A DNA stretch of 64,000 nucleotides from Polyangium sp. y55x31 (lineage in GTDB: Bacteria; Myxococcota_A; Polyangia; Polyangiales; Polyangiaceae), in NCBI RefSeq assembly GCF_029946505.1, contig NZ_JARZHG010000050.1, forward strand, positions 1 to 64,000. The letters are read 5' to 3'. A program made the translations under genes and the position numbers. Below are positions 38,057 to 46,174 of this stretch, piece after piece. Under the pieces are notes generated by a model that saw only the letters and a list, made by a program, of their open reading frames with translations, did not search any database and was not told the origin of the DNA. Each line of letters begins with the position of its first letter. Positions within the stretch are counted from its first letter, which is position 1.

Positions 38057-39040
38057 ATGAACGTCGTCGTTACCGGGGCCACGGGGCACGTGGGCGCGAA
38101 CCTCACGCGCGCGCTCGTCGAGCGCGGCGATCGCGTGCGTGTACTTTATCGACATGCGCCGCCGCGCTCGCTCGACGGCATCGATTGCGAGCGAATCACC
38201 GGCGACGTCCGCGACTCCGACACCGTCGACCGCGCCGTCCAGGGCGCCGAGCTCGTCTATCACTGCGCCGCCAAGATATCGCTCGAATCGGTCGACCCCG
38301 AGGTCGAGACCATCAACGTCGACGGCGTCCGCAACATCACGAACGCCTGCCTGCGCCACGGCGTCCGCAGGCTCGTGCATTTCAGCTCGATTCACGCGTT
38401 CGCCACCGAACCTGCGTCCGAAGTCCTCGACGAGAAGCGCCCGCTCATCACGGACCAACGCCAGCCTCCGTACGACCGCTCCAAGGCCGCGGGACATCGC
38501 GTCGTCCTCTCGGCCGTCGAAAAGGGCCTCGACGCTGTCGTCTTGCATCCTGCGGCCGTCCTCGGCCCGCACGATTACATGCCCTCGCGTATGGGCCGCG
38601 TCCTCCTTTCGCTTGCCCGCGGCCGCATGCCTGGGCTCGTCGAGGGCGGGTTCTCCTGGGTCGACGTTCGTGACATCGTGGCAGCGGCCCTTGCGGCCGA
38701 CACCCGCGGTCGCCGTGGGGAAAACTACCTCCTCTCGGGCCATTGGCTCAGCTTTGCCGAACTCGCGGCCGTCGCGGGCGAGGTCACGGGCCGCCGCCCG
38801 CCGCGCCTCACCACGCCCATGTGGCTCGCGCGCGCCGTCGCGCCGGCTGCGGGGGGCATTGCGAAGCTCCTCCGCGTCGATCCGCTCTTCAACAGCGTCT
38901 CCTTGCACGCGCTCCGCATTCATCGCTACACGAGCCACAAAAAGGCCGAGACCGAGCTCGGATTCACGCCGCGTTCCACGAAAGAGACCTTGGAGGCCAC
39001 CTATGCGTGGTTCCGCGAGGTCGGCATGCTGCCCCGCTGA
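38057..39040 (+). CDS. Extended SDR, 3-beta-hydroxysteroid dehydrogenase / dihydroflavonol reductase-like
   Basis: The 327-residue protein is an extended short-chain dehydrogenase: NAD(P)-binding GATGHVG (7-13), S110/S111, catalytic Y139 and K143 in PPYDRSKAAG, and the family middle motif VLHPAAVLGPHDYMPSRMG. It resembles the 3-beta-HSD/DFR/NSDHL group that oxidises 3-hydroxy groups of sterols and related alcohols. The C-terminal half continues with HWLSFAELAAVAGEVTGRRPP, as in this group. The next gene, three bases on, is a steroid 5-alpha-reductase-like membrane enzyme, which supports a steroid or isoprenoid substrate. The exact substrate is not known. Confidence 0.88.
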   Translation: MNVVVTGATGHVGANLTRALVERGDRVRVLYRHAPPRSLDGIDCERITGDVRDSDTVDRAVQGAELVYHCAAKISLESVDPEVETINVDGVRNITNACLRHGVRRLVHFSSIHAFATEPASEVLDEKRPLITDQRQPPYDRSKAAGHRVVLSAVEKGLDAVVLHPAAVLGPHDYMPSRMGRVLLSLARGRMPGLVEGGFSWVDVRDIVAAALAADTRGRRGENYLLSGHWLSFAELAAVAGEVTGRRPPRLTTPMWLARAVAPAAGGIAKLLRVDPLFNSVSLHALRIHRYTSHKKAETELGFTPRSTKETLEATYAWFREVGMLPR

Positions 39041-39043
39041 TTC

Positions 39044-39811
39044 ATGGACGAGCCCACGTTCTATCGATTCCTCCTCTGGGGATTCCTCGTCGTCGCGGCC
39101 CTGACCTTCCCGGCACTCTTTTTCATCACCGCCCCGTACGGCCGCCACGAAACGAAATCCTGGGGCCCCACGATCGACAATCGCCTCGGCTGGCTCCTCA
39201 TGGAGTCGCCGTCGGTCCTCGTCTTTTTCGGGTGCTGGTATCTCGGCGGCTGCCCGACCGACCCGGCCTCGCTCGTCTTCCTCGTCCTCTGGCAGCTCCA
39301 TTACGTCCACCGCGCCTTCATCTTCCCGTTCCGCATCAAGAGCGGCCCCAAGCGAATGCCGATCGCCATTGCCGCGGCGGCGTTCACGTTCACCTCGATC
39401 AACGGCTACCTCAATGGCCGCTGGCTCTTCGGTTTCGCCGGCGCGGATCGGTATGGAGCCGCCTGGCTCTCCGATCTCCGCTTCTTCCTCGGCGCGGCCA
39501 TCTTCCTCGCGGGATTCGCCATCAACCAGCAGGCCGACTGGATCCTCCTCCACCTGCGCAAGCCTGGCGAAACCGGCTACAAGATCCCGCGCGGCGGTTT
39601 TTACCGCTGGGTGAGCTGCCCCAATTATTTCGGCGAGATCATCGAATGGATCGGCTTTGCGATCTGCACCTGGTCGCTGCCGGGCCTCGCGTTCGCGCTC
39701 TGGACGATCGCGAACCTCTTGCCGCGCGCCCGCTCCCACCACCGCTGGTATCGCGAAAAATTCCCGGATTACCCGCCGGAGCGGAAGGCGCTCGTGCCGG
39801 GACTATTTTGA
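39044..39811 (+). CDS. 3-oxo-5-alpha-steroid 4-dehydrogenase family membrane reductase
   Basis: The 255-residue protein has six to seven hydrophobic segments. It carries the family C-terminal signature: GYKIPRGGFYRWVSCPNYF, GEIIEWIGFAI, and RARSHHRWYREKFPDYP near the end, which bind NADPH. Upstream are WGPTIDNRLGWLLMESPS and LWQLHYVHRAFIFPFRI, also diagnostic of the SRD5A1 type. Members reduce the delta-4 double bond of 3-oxo steroids or related enoyl substrates. Resemblance to animal and plant enzymes is striking. The pair with the 3-beta-HSD-like gene three bases upstream suggests a sterol modification step, as some myxobacteria make sterols. No cyclase is in the window. Confidence 0.9.
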   Translation: MDEPTFYRFLLWGFLVVAALTFPALFFITAPYGRHETKSWGPTIDNRLGWLLMESPSVLVFFGCWYLGGCPTDPASLVFLVLWQLHYVHRAFIFPFRIKSGPKRMPIAIAAAAFTFTSINGYLNGRWLFGFAGADRYGAAWLSDLRFFLGAAIFLAGFAINQQADWILLHLRKPGETGYKIPRGGFYRWVSCPNYFGEIIEWIGFAICTWSLPGLAFALWTIANLLPRARSHHRWYREKFPDYPPERKALVPGLF

Positions 39812-40759
39812 ACCGTACAGCTTCTTCGCATTCCCGCCGACGAGCGCCGCGAGCTGCTCTTCCCGCAATCCCAGCGCCGCGAGCCGCTTGATCTCCCGAT
39901 CCCACGCGTACGGCACGTTCGGAAAATCCGACCCGTAAAGCACCCGCTCCGGCCGGCAATGCAAGAGCCGCACGGGCGGATCTCCCGTGAAGTATTCGGC
40001 CATCGTCATCGTCGTATCGAGCCAGAGGTTATCGTACCGTTCGAGCAGCCGCTCATACGCGTCGAATTCATCGGCCCCGAGGTGCGGCACGCAGAGCGAT
40101 AAGCCTGGATATTCGGCGAGCACCCGCTCCACCCGGTCGGCCGAGCAGATCTCGTACGTATCACACTTGTAGGCCGGGCTCTTCGGCTCCCTGCCCGCGT
40201 GCACCACGAGCGGACGGTTTGCCCGGACGCACGCCTCGTACACGTCGTGCAGCGCCTCCTCGTCCGGCGAGAAGCATTGCACGTGGCAATGTAGCTTCAC
40301 CCCCGCGAGCCCCATCGCGAATGCCTCCGCCAATATCTCCTTCGCCCCCGGCTCCCCGGGCAGCACCGTCGCGAGCCCGACGACCCGCGGCTCCTCCCGG
40401 CAAAGCCCCGCCACGAATTGGTTCAACGCCCGCGCCATCCCCGGCTTGTGCGCATAATGCAATGCCACGATCCGCGACACCCCGCGCGACAGCAGAAATT
40501 GCACCACCTCCCGCGCTTTGAGCTTGTACCGGATCGGCCACCCATACTGATCGAACCAGCGCCACAGCGCCTCGAACACCGGCTCCGGGAACAGGTGCAC
40601 GTGCGCGTCGATCACCTCGGGCAACGACGACGACAGGCGCTCGCCTTCCTCGTCGTTCGCGGCGGGCAGCGGCGCCCGATCGGCCGAAAGCCATCCGCCA
40701 AAAGCCTCCCGGGGCGGCGGCGCGTGATCGGCGAGGCAGGGCAGGGGACAGTCGTGCAT
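39803..40759 (-). CDS. Amidohydrolase-2 family TIM-barrel metal enzyme
   Basis: The 318-residue protein has the ACMSD-like metal-binding set: H53-x-H55 in DAHVHLFP, KLHCHVQC, VVHAGREP, LCVPHLGADEF and the terminal aspartate in VLYGSDFPNVPYAW. Such zinc enzymes hydrolyse or decarboxylate cyclic or aromatic carboxylates. The substrate is not predicted. ATG 40759 is chosen because the upstream extension is Arg-rich shadow-like sequence. The first 48 residues are variable and Pro-rich. The 3' end overlaps the 5-alpha-reductase gene by 9 bases in convergent orientation. Confidence 0.87.
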   Translation of the reverse strand: MHDCPLPCLADHAPPPREAFGGWLSADRAPLPAANDEEGERLSSSLPEVIDAHVHLFPEPVFEALWRWFDQYGWPIRYKLKAREVVQFLLSRGVSRIVALHYAHKPGMARALNQFVAGLCREEPRVVGLATVLPGEPGAKEILAEAFAMGLAGVKLHCHVQCFSPDEEALHDVYEACVRANRPLVVHAGREPKSPAYKCDTYEICSADRVERVLAEYPGLSLCVPHLGADEFDAYERLLERYDNLWLDTTMTMAEYFTGDPPVRLLHCRPERVLYGSDFPNVPYAWDREIKRLAALGLREEQLAALVGGNAKKLYGSK

Positions 40760-40938
40760 GGCGACGCAGCATGCCTCAAACGGGCGCCGCGCGACAGACC
40801 TCGCCTTGCCCGCCGAGGGCGCGTCATGCAGCGTGGACAACCTCGACCTCCGGCGAGCCATCGCGCGAATCGGTCGAATCGGCTCCCCTTCGTCTTGACC
40901 CCGTCCTCGCGCGGCCACACGATCCGGGCACCGCTCCG

Positions 40939-41778
40939 GTGCGCCCCTTGGACTTCCTCCAATCCCTCTTCGTCTGGGCGAACCTCCCCTACGCGATCGT
41001 ATTCACGGTCGCGATCCTCTTCGCGCTCCTGCAAATGACGGGCGTCCTCGGCCTGCTCGTCGGCGGCTCCGATCACGACGCGGACGCCGATCACGACGCC
41101 GACGTCGACGCGGACGCCGATCATGACGTCGACGCGGACGCCGATCACGACCACGATCACGACGCCGACGGCGACGACGACGCGAGCCTCGGCGGCAAGA
41201 TCCTCGTCGACCTCGGCGCCGGCCGCGTCCCGTTTTCGGTCCTCTGGCAGACCTTCGCCGTCACGTTCGGCATCACCGGCCTCGCGCTCAACACCCTCTA
41301 TTTCGGCCGCGCTGGCGCCCTCGCGACCTCGACCCTCGCGCTCAGCCTGCCCGCTTCGCTCCTCGTCGCCTACCTCGTCACGCGCACCGCCTCGCGCCTC
41401 CTCGGCAAGGTCGTCGCGCCCGCCGGCGAGGAGGCCACGAGCCGCAGGAACCTCGTGGGCTGCTCGGGTGTCGTGATCAGTAGCCGCGTGACCAGCGAAT
41501 TCGGCGAAATTCGTGCCAAGGACCGGGCGGGGCATTTCGTGCACGTCATCTGCCGTATTCGTGAGGGTGAACCCGTCATCGGCGCCGGTCGCGAGGTGGT
41601 CATCGTCGATTACGACAGCAGGGACGGTCGCATCTTCGTCGCGCCGCTCGACGACGACGACGCGCCGCCCGCGCCCGCGCTCCGCATCGCGGGTGATACG
41701 CGGGCCGAGACCGAAGCAGAGGCCGAAGCGGAGGCCTCGGAAAAGAATAACGAATCCAACGTTCGCCGCGCGCCCTGA
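40939..41778 (+). CDS. yqiJ: YqiJ/NfeD-like membrane protein with OB domain and Asp/His-rich loop
   Basis: The 279-residue protein has an N-terminal hydrophobic hairpin (LPYAIVFTVAILFALLQM), two further membrane segments (VLWQTFAVTFGITGLALNTL, LALSLPASLLVAYLV), and a C-terminal OB-fold domain (about 165-240) with RNLVGCSGVVISSRV and FVHVICRIREGEPV. That layout matches YqiJ, the NfeD-like partner encoded before flotillin YqiK in Escherichia coli, and here too a flotillin follows 99 bases on. Between the first and second segments is an unusual run of Asp, Ala and His (residues 45-81) that should bind divalent metal or be strongly acidic. The GTG start is inferred because the upstream frame lacks membrane character. 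No good ribosome site is seen. Confidence 0.8.
   Translation: MRPLDFLQSLFVWANLPYAIVFTVAILFALLQMTGVLGLLVGGSDHDADADHDADVDADADHDVDADADHDHDHDADGDDDASLGGKILVDLGAGRVPFSVLWQTFAVTFGITGLALNTLYFGRAGALATSTLALSLPASLLVAYLVTRTASRLLGKVVAPAGEEATSRRNLVGCSGVVISSRVTSEFGEIRAKDRAGHFVHVICRIREGEPVIGAGREVVIVDYDSRDGRIFVAPLDDDDAPPAPALRIAGDTRAETEAEAEAEASEKNNESNVRRAP
41071..41181 (+). repeat. Degenerate Asp/His/Ala coding repeat
   Basis: Imperfect copies of gatcacgacgcggacgcc and related words encode DHDADA, DHDADV, DADADHDV and DHDHDHDA. The block lies within the yqiJ-like gene and predicts a loop with about 18 Asp and 7 His in 37 residues. Confidence 0.85.
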
Positions 41779-41877
41779 GCGGGCGAGCGCGTTCTCCCTT
41801 GCCACGGCCCCCTGCGAGGCGGTCTCATCGACCGTCGCCCTCGCGGCGGAGCTTTTTCGATACGGAGCATCCGAGCC

Positions 41878-44052
41878 ATGCCTCAGCTCTTCCAGAAACC
41901 CGAGTTTCAGTTATTCGCCTTGGGAACGGTCGGCTTCCTGGTCCTCCTGGTCGCCTTCTTCGTCACCCTGGCGAAGTTTTATCGACGCTGCGGCGCGGAC
42001 GAGGCCCTCGTCCGCACCGGCGCCGGCGGCAACAAGGTCGTGATCGGCGGCGGTATCACCGTCTATCCGATCCTCCACCAGCTCCTGCGCGTCTCGCTGC
42101 ACTCGATCAAGCTCTCCGTCGAGCGCTCCGGCAAGAACGCCCTCGTCACGAAGGACAAGATCAAGGCCAACGTCACGACCGAGCTCTACATCAAGGTCGA
42201 GCCCATCGCCGAGGACGTCCTCGCCGCCGCGCGATCGTTCGGCGAGCGAAACTTCGACGAGCAGGCCATCGGCGATCTCATCGAGGGCAAACTCACCGAC
42301 GCCCTCCGGTCCGTCTCGGCAAACCAGACCTTCATGGAGCTGCACGGGCAGCGAAAGCAGTTCGCAGAGCACATCCAGAGCACGCTCTCCGACGAGCTCA
42401 AGAAGAACGGCCTCACGCTGGAGAACGTCTCGATCACCGCGCTCGCGATGGTCCCCGTGAAAGAGCTCGACCCGCAGGACGTCTTCGACGCCGAGGGCTT
42501 GCGCGCCATCACGGACAGCGTCCAGTCGAACGCCGAGCAGACCACCAAGATCCAGCGCGAAAAAGAGCTCGCCATCCAGCTCACGAACGCCGAGGCGAAA
42601 AAACGCGCCCTCACGATCGAGCAGGATCAGAAGCAGGCCGAGGCCGACCAGGCCCGCCGCGTCGCCGAGTACGCCGCCACGCAGAAGGCCGAGACCGCGA
42701 AGGCCGTCTACGTCCAGGAGCAGGCCCAGGAGCTCGCCGCGCTCGAAAAACGCAAAGCGACCGAGACCGCGCGTATCCAGCAGGAGCAAGCGATCGCCGT
42801 CGCCGAGGCCGCGCGCCAGCGGGGCCAGCGCGAGGCGCAGATCGCCGCCGAAAAGGCACAGCAGGCTGCCGAGATCGCCAAGCAGCGCGAGATCGAGGCC
42901 TCGATGATCGAGAAAGAGAAGGTCGTCCAGGCCGCCGAGGTCGATCGGCAAAAGGCCCTCGAGACGGCCTCGATCGACAAGCAGAAGGCCGTCGAGAGCG
43001 CCGAGATCGTCAAGCAGCAGGCCGTCGAGACCGCGCGCATCGCGAAGCAAATCGCGGTCACGCAGAGCGAGGAGCAGGCCGCGCGCGCCGCCGCCCTGAA
43101 GGCCCAGGCCGAGGCCGAGCAGCAGCAAGCGATGCAGGGGATCATCACGGTCGAGGAGACCGCGAAGGCGAACCGCGAAAAGGCGATCGCCGTGATCAAG
43201 AGCGAGGAGGACGCGCAACGCTCGCGTATCGCCGCCGAGCGCGAGGCCTTCAAGCTCAAGCTCGAAGCCGAGACGCAGGCCGCCGCGCTCAAGGCGCACG
43301 CCGAGGGTGAAGCCGCGGCCAAACGCGCCGCCGCCGAAGGCGAAATCGCCCGCGCCCAGGGCCTCGCGCAGGCGCGTGAGCTCGACGCGCAGGCGAACGC
43401 GAACGTCATGCGCAAGGGCGCCGAGGCCGACGCCGACCGCGTCCGCATCTCGGCCGAAGCCAAGGCCCAGGCCGCCTCGCAGGAAGCGCAGGCCTTGATC
43501 GCCCTCGCCGAGGCCACGCGCAAAAAGGGCGAGGCCGAGGCCGACGCCAAGCGCAAGCTCGTCGAGGCCGAGAACGCCGTCGCCACGAAGTTCCTCCTCC
43601 GCGACGTCGCCCTGAAGGCGCTCGACGTCCTGCCCGCCGTCACGCGCGAGCTCATGACCCCGGCCCGCGCCATCAGCGAGATCAAGGTTCTGCAGCTCCA
43701 GGGCACGGGCGGCGCGGCCGCGACGAACGGCGAGGGCGCCCCGAGCGCGCCCTTCGGCAACGTCGCCTCGCCCGTCCTCAAAACCATCCTCGAAGCCGGC
43801 GCCGCGTATCCGCTCCTCCGCGAAATGCTCGCATTTTCGCAGGTCGACGAGCGCGGCCTCGCGGACAAGGCCCGCGCCTTCCTCGGCACGCTCCCGGCCG
43901 AGCTCCGCGCCGTGATCGACAAGGACCCGGAGCTCGCGAAGAAGCTCGACGACCTCGGCGTCGGCCGCGCCGCGCCCTCCGGCGCCGGCATCCAGGTCCA
44001 CGAGGTCGACCCCCCGACGATCCCGCCCGCGGCCCCGCTTCCTGCGGAGTGA
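41878..44052 (+). CDS. yqiK: Flotillin-family SPFH protein (YqiK-like)
   Basis: Flotillins scaffold functional membrane microdomains. The 724-residue protein has one N-terminal membrane segment (residues 13-33), an SPFH domain (about 35-230) with VERSGKNALVTKDKIKANV and LSDELKKNGLTLENVSI, then a very long Ala/Glu/Lys/Gln-rich coiled coil (230-600). The coil contains repeats such as IDKQKAVESAEIVKQQAVE, and a C-terminal part (ALDVLPAVTRELMTPARAI) ends in Pro. It follows the yqiJ-like gene, and the channel-like gene starts 4 bases after its stop. It is somewhat longer than E. coli YqiK (about 550), mainly in the coil. Confidence 0.92.
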   Translation: MPQLFQKPEFQLFALGTVGFLVLLVAFFVTLAKFYRRCGADEALVRTGAGGNKVVIGGGITVYPILHQLLRVSLHSIKLSVERSGKNALVTKDKIKANVTTELYIKVEPIAEDVLAAARSFGERNFDEQAIGDLIEGKLTDALRSVSANQTFMELHGQRKQFAEHIQSTLSDELKKNGLTLENVSITALAMVPVKELDPQDVFDAEGLRAITDSVQSNAEQTTKIQREKELAIQLTNAEAKKRALTIEQDQKQAEADQARRVAEYAATQKAETAKAVYVQEQAQELAALEKRKATETARIQQEQAIAVAEAARQRGQREAQIAAEKAQQAAEIAKQREIEASMIEKEKVVQAAEVDRQKALETASIDKQKAVESAEIVKQQAVETARIAKQIAVTQSEEQAARAAALKAQAEAEQQQAMQGIITVEETAKANREKAIAVIKSEEDAQRSRIAAEREAFKLKLEAETQAAALKAHAEGEAAAKRAAAEGEIARAQGLAQARELDAQANANVMRKGAEADADRVRISAEAKAQAASQEAQALIALAEATRKKGEAEADAKRKLVEAENAVATKFLLRDVALKALDVLPAVTRELMTPARAISEIKVLQLQGTGGAAATNGEGAPSAPFGNVASPVLKTILEAGAAYPLLREMLAFSQVDERGLADKARAFLGTLPAELRAVIDKDPELAKKLDDLGVGRAAPSGAGIQVHEVDPPTIPPAAPLPAE

Positions 44053-44056
44053 TTCG

Positions 44057-44611
44057 ATGACCACGCCTCGCCAAGACCCTGACGCTGCCGCGCTCTCTGC
44101 ACTTGCGCAGATCGCGCGTGGCCTCGTCGCGACCCCGGGTGCGCAGGGCGGCGCGCTCGGGTATGGCACCTTGAAGCAAGGTTTTCGCGAGCTCGTCCAG
44201 CGGGATCCGCTGGACACGCTCCTCGTCTCCGTGCTTGGCGGCGCCTACCTTTTTTGGCTCGCCGAGAAGGACAAGAATCCGCGGTGCCGCACGTTCTGGG
44301 ACGCCGTGGTGTTCGTCTCGACCTGCCTTTCCGTAGGGTACGACAACAAGTTCGCGGAGACCGAATCGGGCAAGGCTTTGGCTGCGTTCCTCATGACGTT
44401 TGGCCCGAGCGTCGCGGCGAACGCGTTCGCCCCGCCCGCCACGGAGCAGCAAAAATTTGGCGCTCCGGCCTCCAATGGGGCCGACGCGCACGTTTTCGCC
44501 GCCACAGCGGAGTCGATCGCCCTGCAAAAGGCCATTCTCGCGCGGCTCGATGCGATCCTCGCCGAACTCCAGGGCGTCCGTCCGTCGCCCGACCGGAACG
44601 TGCGGGGCTGA
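44057..44611 (+). CDS. Two-helix potassium-channel-like membrane protein
   Basis: The 184-residue protein has one N-terminal helix (PLDTLLVSVLGGAYLFWL, about 50-67) and a second hydrophobic block preceded by a pore-helix-like stretch. CRTFWDAVVFVSTCLSVGYDN (residues 77-97) aligns by eye with the filter TVGYGD of 2TM channels, followed by ETESGKALAAFLMTFGP like the T..GR.....M..G inner helix. The filter reads SVGYDN, with Asp-Asn instead of Gly-Asp, so K+ selectivity is doubtful. The tail (SIALQKAILARLDAILAEL) is a short coiled helix. It starts 4 bases after the flotillin gene and must be its co-translated partner. Conductance is inference. Confidence 0.6.
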   Translation: MTTPRQDPDAAALSALAQIARGLVATPGAQGGALGYGTLKQGFRELVQRDPLDTLLVSVLGGAYLFWLAEKDKNPRCRTFWDAVVFVSTCLSVGYDNKFAETESGKALAAFLMTFGPSVAANAFAPPATEQQKFGAPASNGADAHVFAATAESIALQKAILARLDAILAELQGVRPSPDRNVRG

Positions 44612-44649
44612 CAGGATTTTCGTTTCGGCTATCATGATCGGCCGCCCCT

Positions 44650-44678
44650 GGACCGCGGGCCGTCGCTCGGCCCGGTCC
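44650..44678 (+). promoter_or_regulatory. Hairpin between the channel-like gene and the FAD oxidoreductase gene
   Basis: GGACC (44650-44654) and GGGCC (44657-44661) pair with GGCCCGGTCC (44669-44678), with a two-base bulge and a seven-base loop. It lies 38 bases after one stop and just before the GAGGAGG ribosome site (44687-44693) of the next gene. Terminator or leader structure; no U-tract. Confidence 0.4.
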
Positions 44679-44698
44679 GATTCGTCGAGGAGGACGCC

Positions 44699-46108
44699 AT
44701 GAGTCTTGCTGCAACGCACGGAACCGGCCGCCATGCCGTCGTCATTGGTGGTGGGATCGCCGGCCTCTCCACCGCGCGTGTGCTCACCGAGCATTTCGAT
44801 CGTGTCACCGTGCTCGAGCGGGACAAACCGCAGGGCGGCGCCGAGCACCGGGCCGGAGTCCCCCAGGCTCGACATGTCCACGTCTTGCTCGCGGGCGGTG
44901 AGCAGGCATTGGAGGGGCTCTTCCCGGGGCTTCGTGAGGAGCTCACCGCGGCCGGGGCGCCGTGGGGCGATTATGCCGGCACATCGCTCGTCAATTTTCC
45001 GATATTCCGCCTGCCGACCTCGACGAGCGGCGTCGAGGTGAGCTTCGCGAGCCGTCCGTTCCGGGAGTACACGATGCGGTGTCGGCTCGAGCGTGACGGC
45101 CAGGTCGAATTTCGCAATGGCATCCAGGTGAAGGGCCTCGTCGGCGAGGGCCACGGGGTCTCGGGCGTGAAGTACCGCGACAGCCGTGGAGAGGACGTCT
45201 TGCGGGCCGACTTCGTGGTCGCGGCGTGCGGCCGCGAGGCCCGGGTGGACGAGTGGCTCGCGGAGCTCGGCTATCCGACGCCGCGCGAAGAAATCGTCGA
45301 CGCGGCGCTCTCGTATTCGACGCGCTGGTATCGTGGTCCCCGGAGCCTCTCGCGGTACAACCTCGTGGTGGACCTCCCGACCCCGCCGGACCTGCCGCGG
45401 GGCGGAGGGTACATGTCGTGCGAGGACGACAAGTGGTTCGTCACGCTGATGGGCATCGCGGGCGAACGCACGCCGCTCGACGAGGAGGGATTCCACGCCT
45501 GGATCCGCGCCCTGCGTTTCCCGGAGGTCTGGGATTTCGTGCAGAAAGCCGAGCCGATCTCGCCGATTTATGGCTCGGCGAAGACGGAGAACCGGCACCG
45601 CCATTTCGAGGAGCTGAGCCGCTTTCCGGATCGCTTCGTGGCGGTCGGCGACGCGGTCGCCTCGTTCAACCCGATGTACGGCCAGGGCATGTCGATGGCG
45701 GTGCTCGGCGCGGTCGAGCTCGGCGCCTGCCTGACGGAGCAACGCGAGCGTATCGGCGGGCCGAGCCTCGTGGGTTTGTCGCGCCGATTCCAGCGGCGCC
45801 TCGCGCGGGTTCTGCGATCGGTGTGGGGAATGGCGCTCGCCGAAGATTTCCGCTGGTCGGCGACGAAGGGCGAGCGCCCCGGAGCGGTGAGCCGGGTGGT
45901 GGGGAAGTACATGGACGAGCTCATGAATACCGTCCCGGATGACGAGCTGGTGTTCCAGAAGTTCGTCCGGGTGCAGCACTTGCTGGATCCGGTATCGTCG
46001 CTGCTCGCGCCGGACGTGGCGGGACGGGTGATCGAGAGGGCGACGCGGCCGGTGCGGGCGGGGGTGCGTGAGGTGGTGGGGGGGCTGGTCCAGCAGGTGG
46101 GCGGGTAG
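44699..46108 (+). CDS. FAD-dependent oxidoreductase (monooxygenase/reductase type)
   Basis: The 469-residue protein is a class A flavoprotein: dinucleotide motif VVIGGGIAGLSTARVL (15-30) ending at E40, and the second FAD motif RFVAVGDAVASFNPMYGQGM. The middle half carries substrate-binding strands (SLSRYNLVVDLP, WFVTLMGIAGE). It resembles geranylgeranyl-reductase, squalene-epoxidase and polyketide-hydroxylase relatives, but no one substrate is indicated. A GAGGAGG site lies 6 bases before the ATG. C-terminal helices with RRFQRRLARVL could contact lipid. It stands alone, convergent with rsmB. Confidence 0.85.
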   Translation: MSLAATHGTGRHAVVIGGGIAGLSTARVLTEHFDRVTVLERDKPQGGAEHRAGVPQARHVHVLLAGGEQALEGLFPGLREELTAAGAPWGDYAGTSLVNFPIFRLPTSTSGVEVSFASRPFREYTMRCRLERDGQVEFRNGIQVKGLVGEGHGVSGVKYRDSRGEDVLRADFVVAACGREARVDEWLAELGYPTPREEIVDAALSYSTRWYRGPRSLSRYNLVVDLPTPPDLPRGGGYMSCEDDKWFVTLMGIAGERTPLDEEGFHAWIRALRFPEVWDFVQKAEPISPIYGSAKTENRHRHFEELSRFPDRFVAVGDAVASFNPMYGQGMSMAVLGAVELGACLTEQRERIGGPSLVGLSRRFQRRLARVLRSVWGMALAEDFRWSATKGERPGAVSRVVGKYMDELMNTVPDDELVFQKFVRVQHLLDPVSSLLAPDVAGRVIERATRPVRAGVREVVGGLVQQVGG

Positions 46109-46174
46109 GGGGCTCTCGTCCCCACGCCGGCATGGCCAGCGCGATGTGCCTCGAATGCGCGGCCTGCCCCTGAA

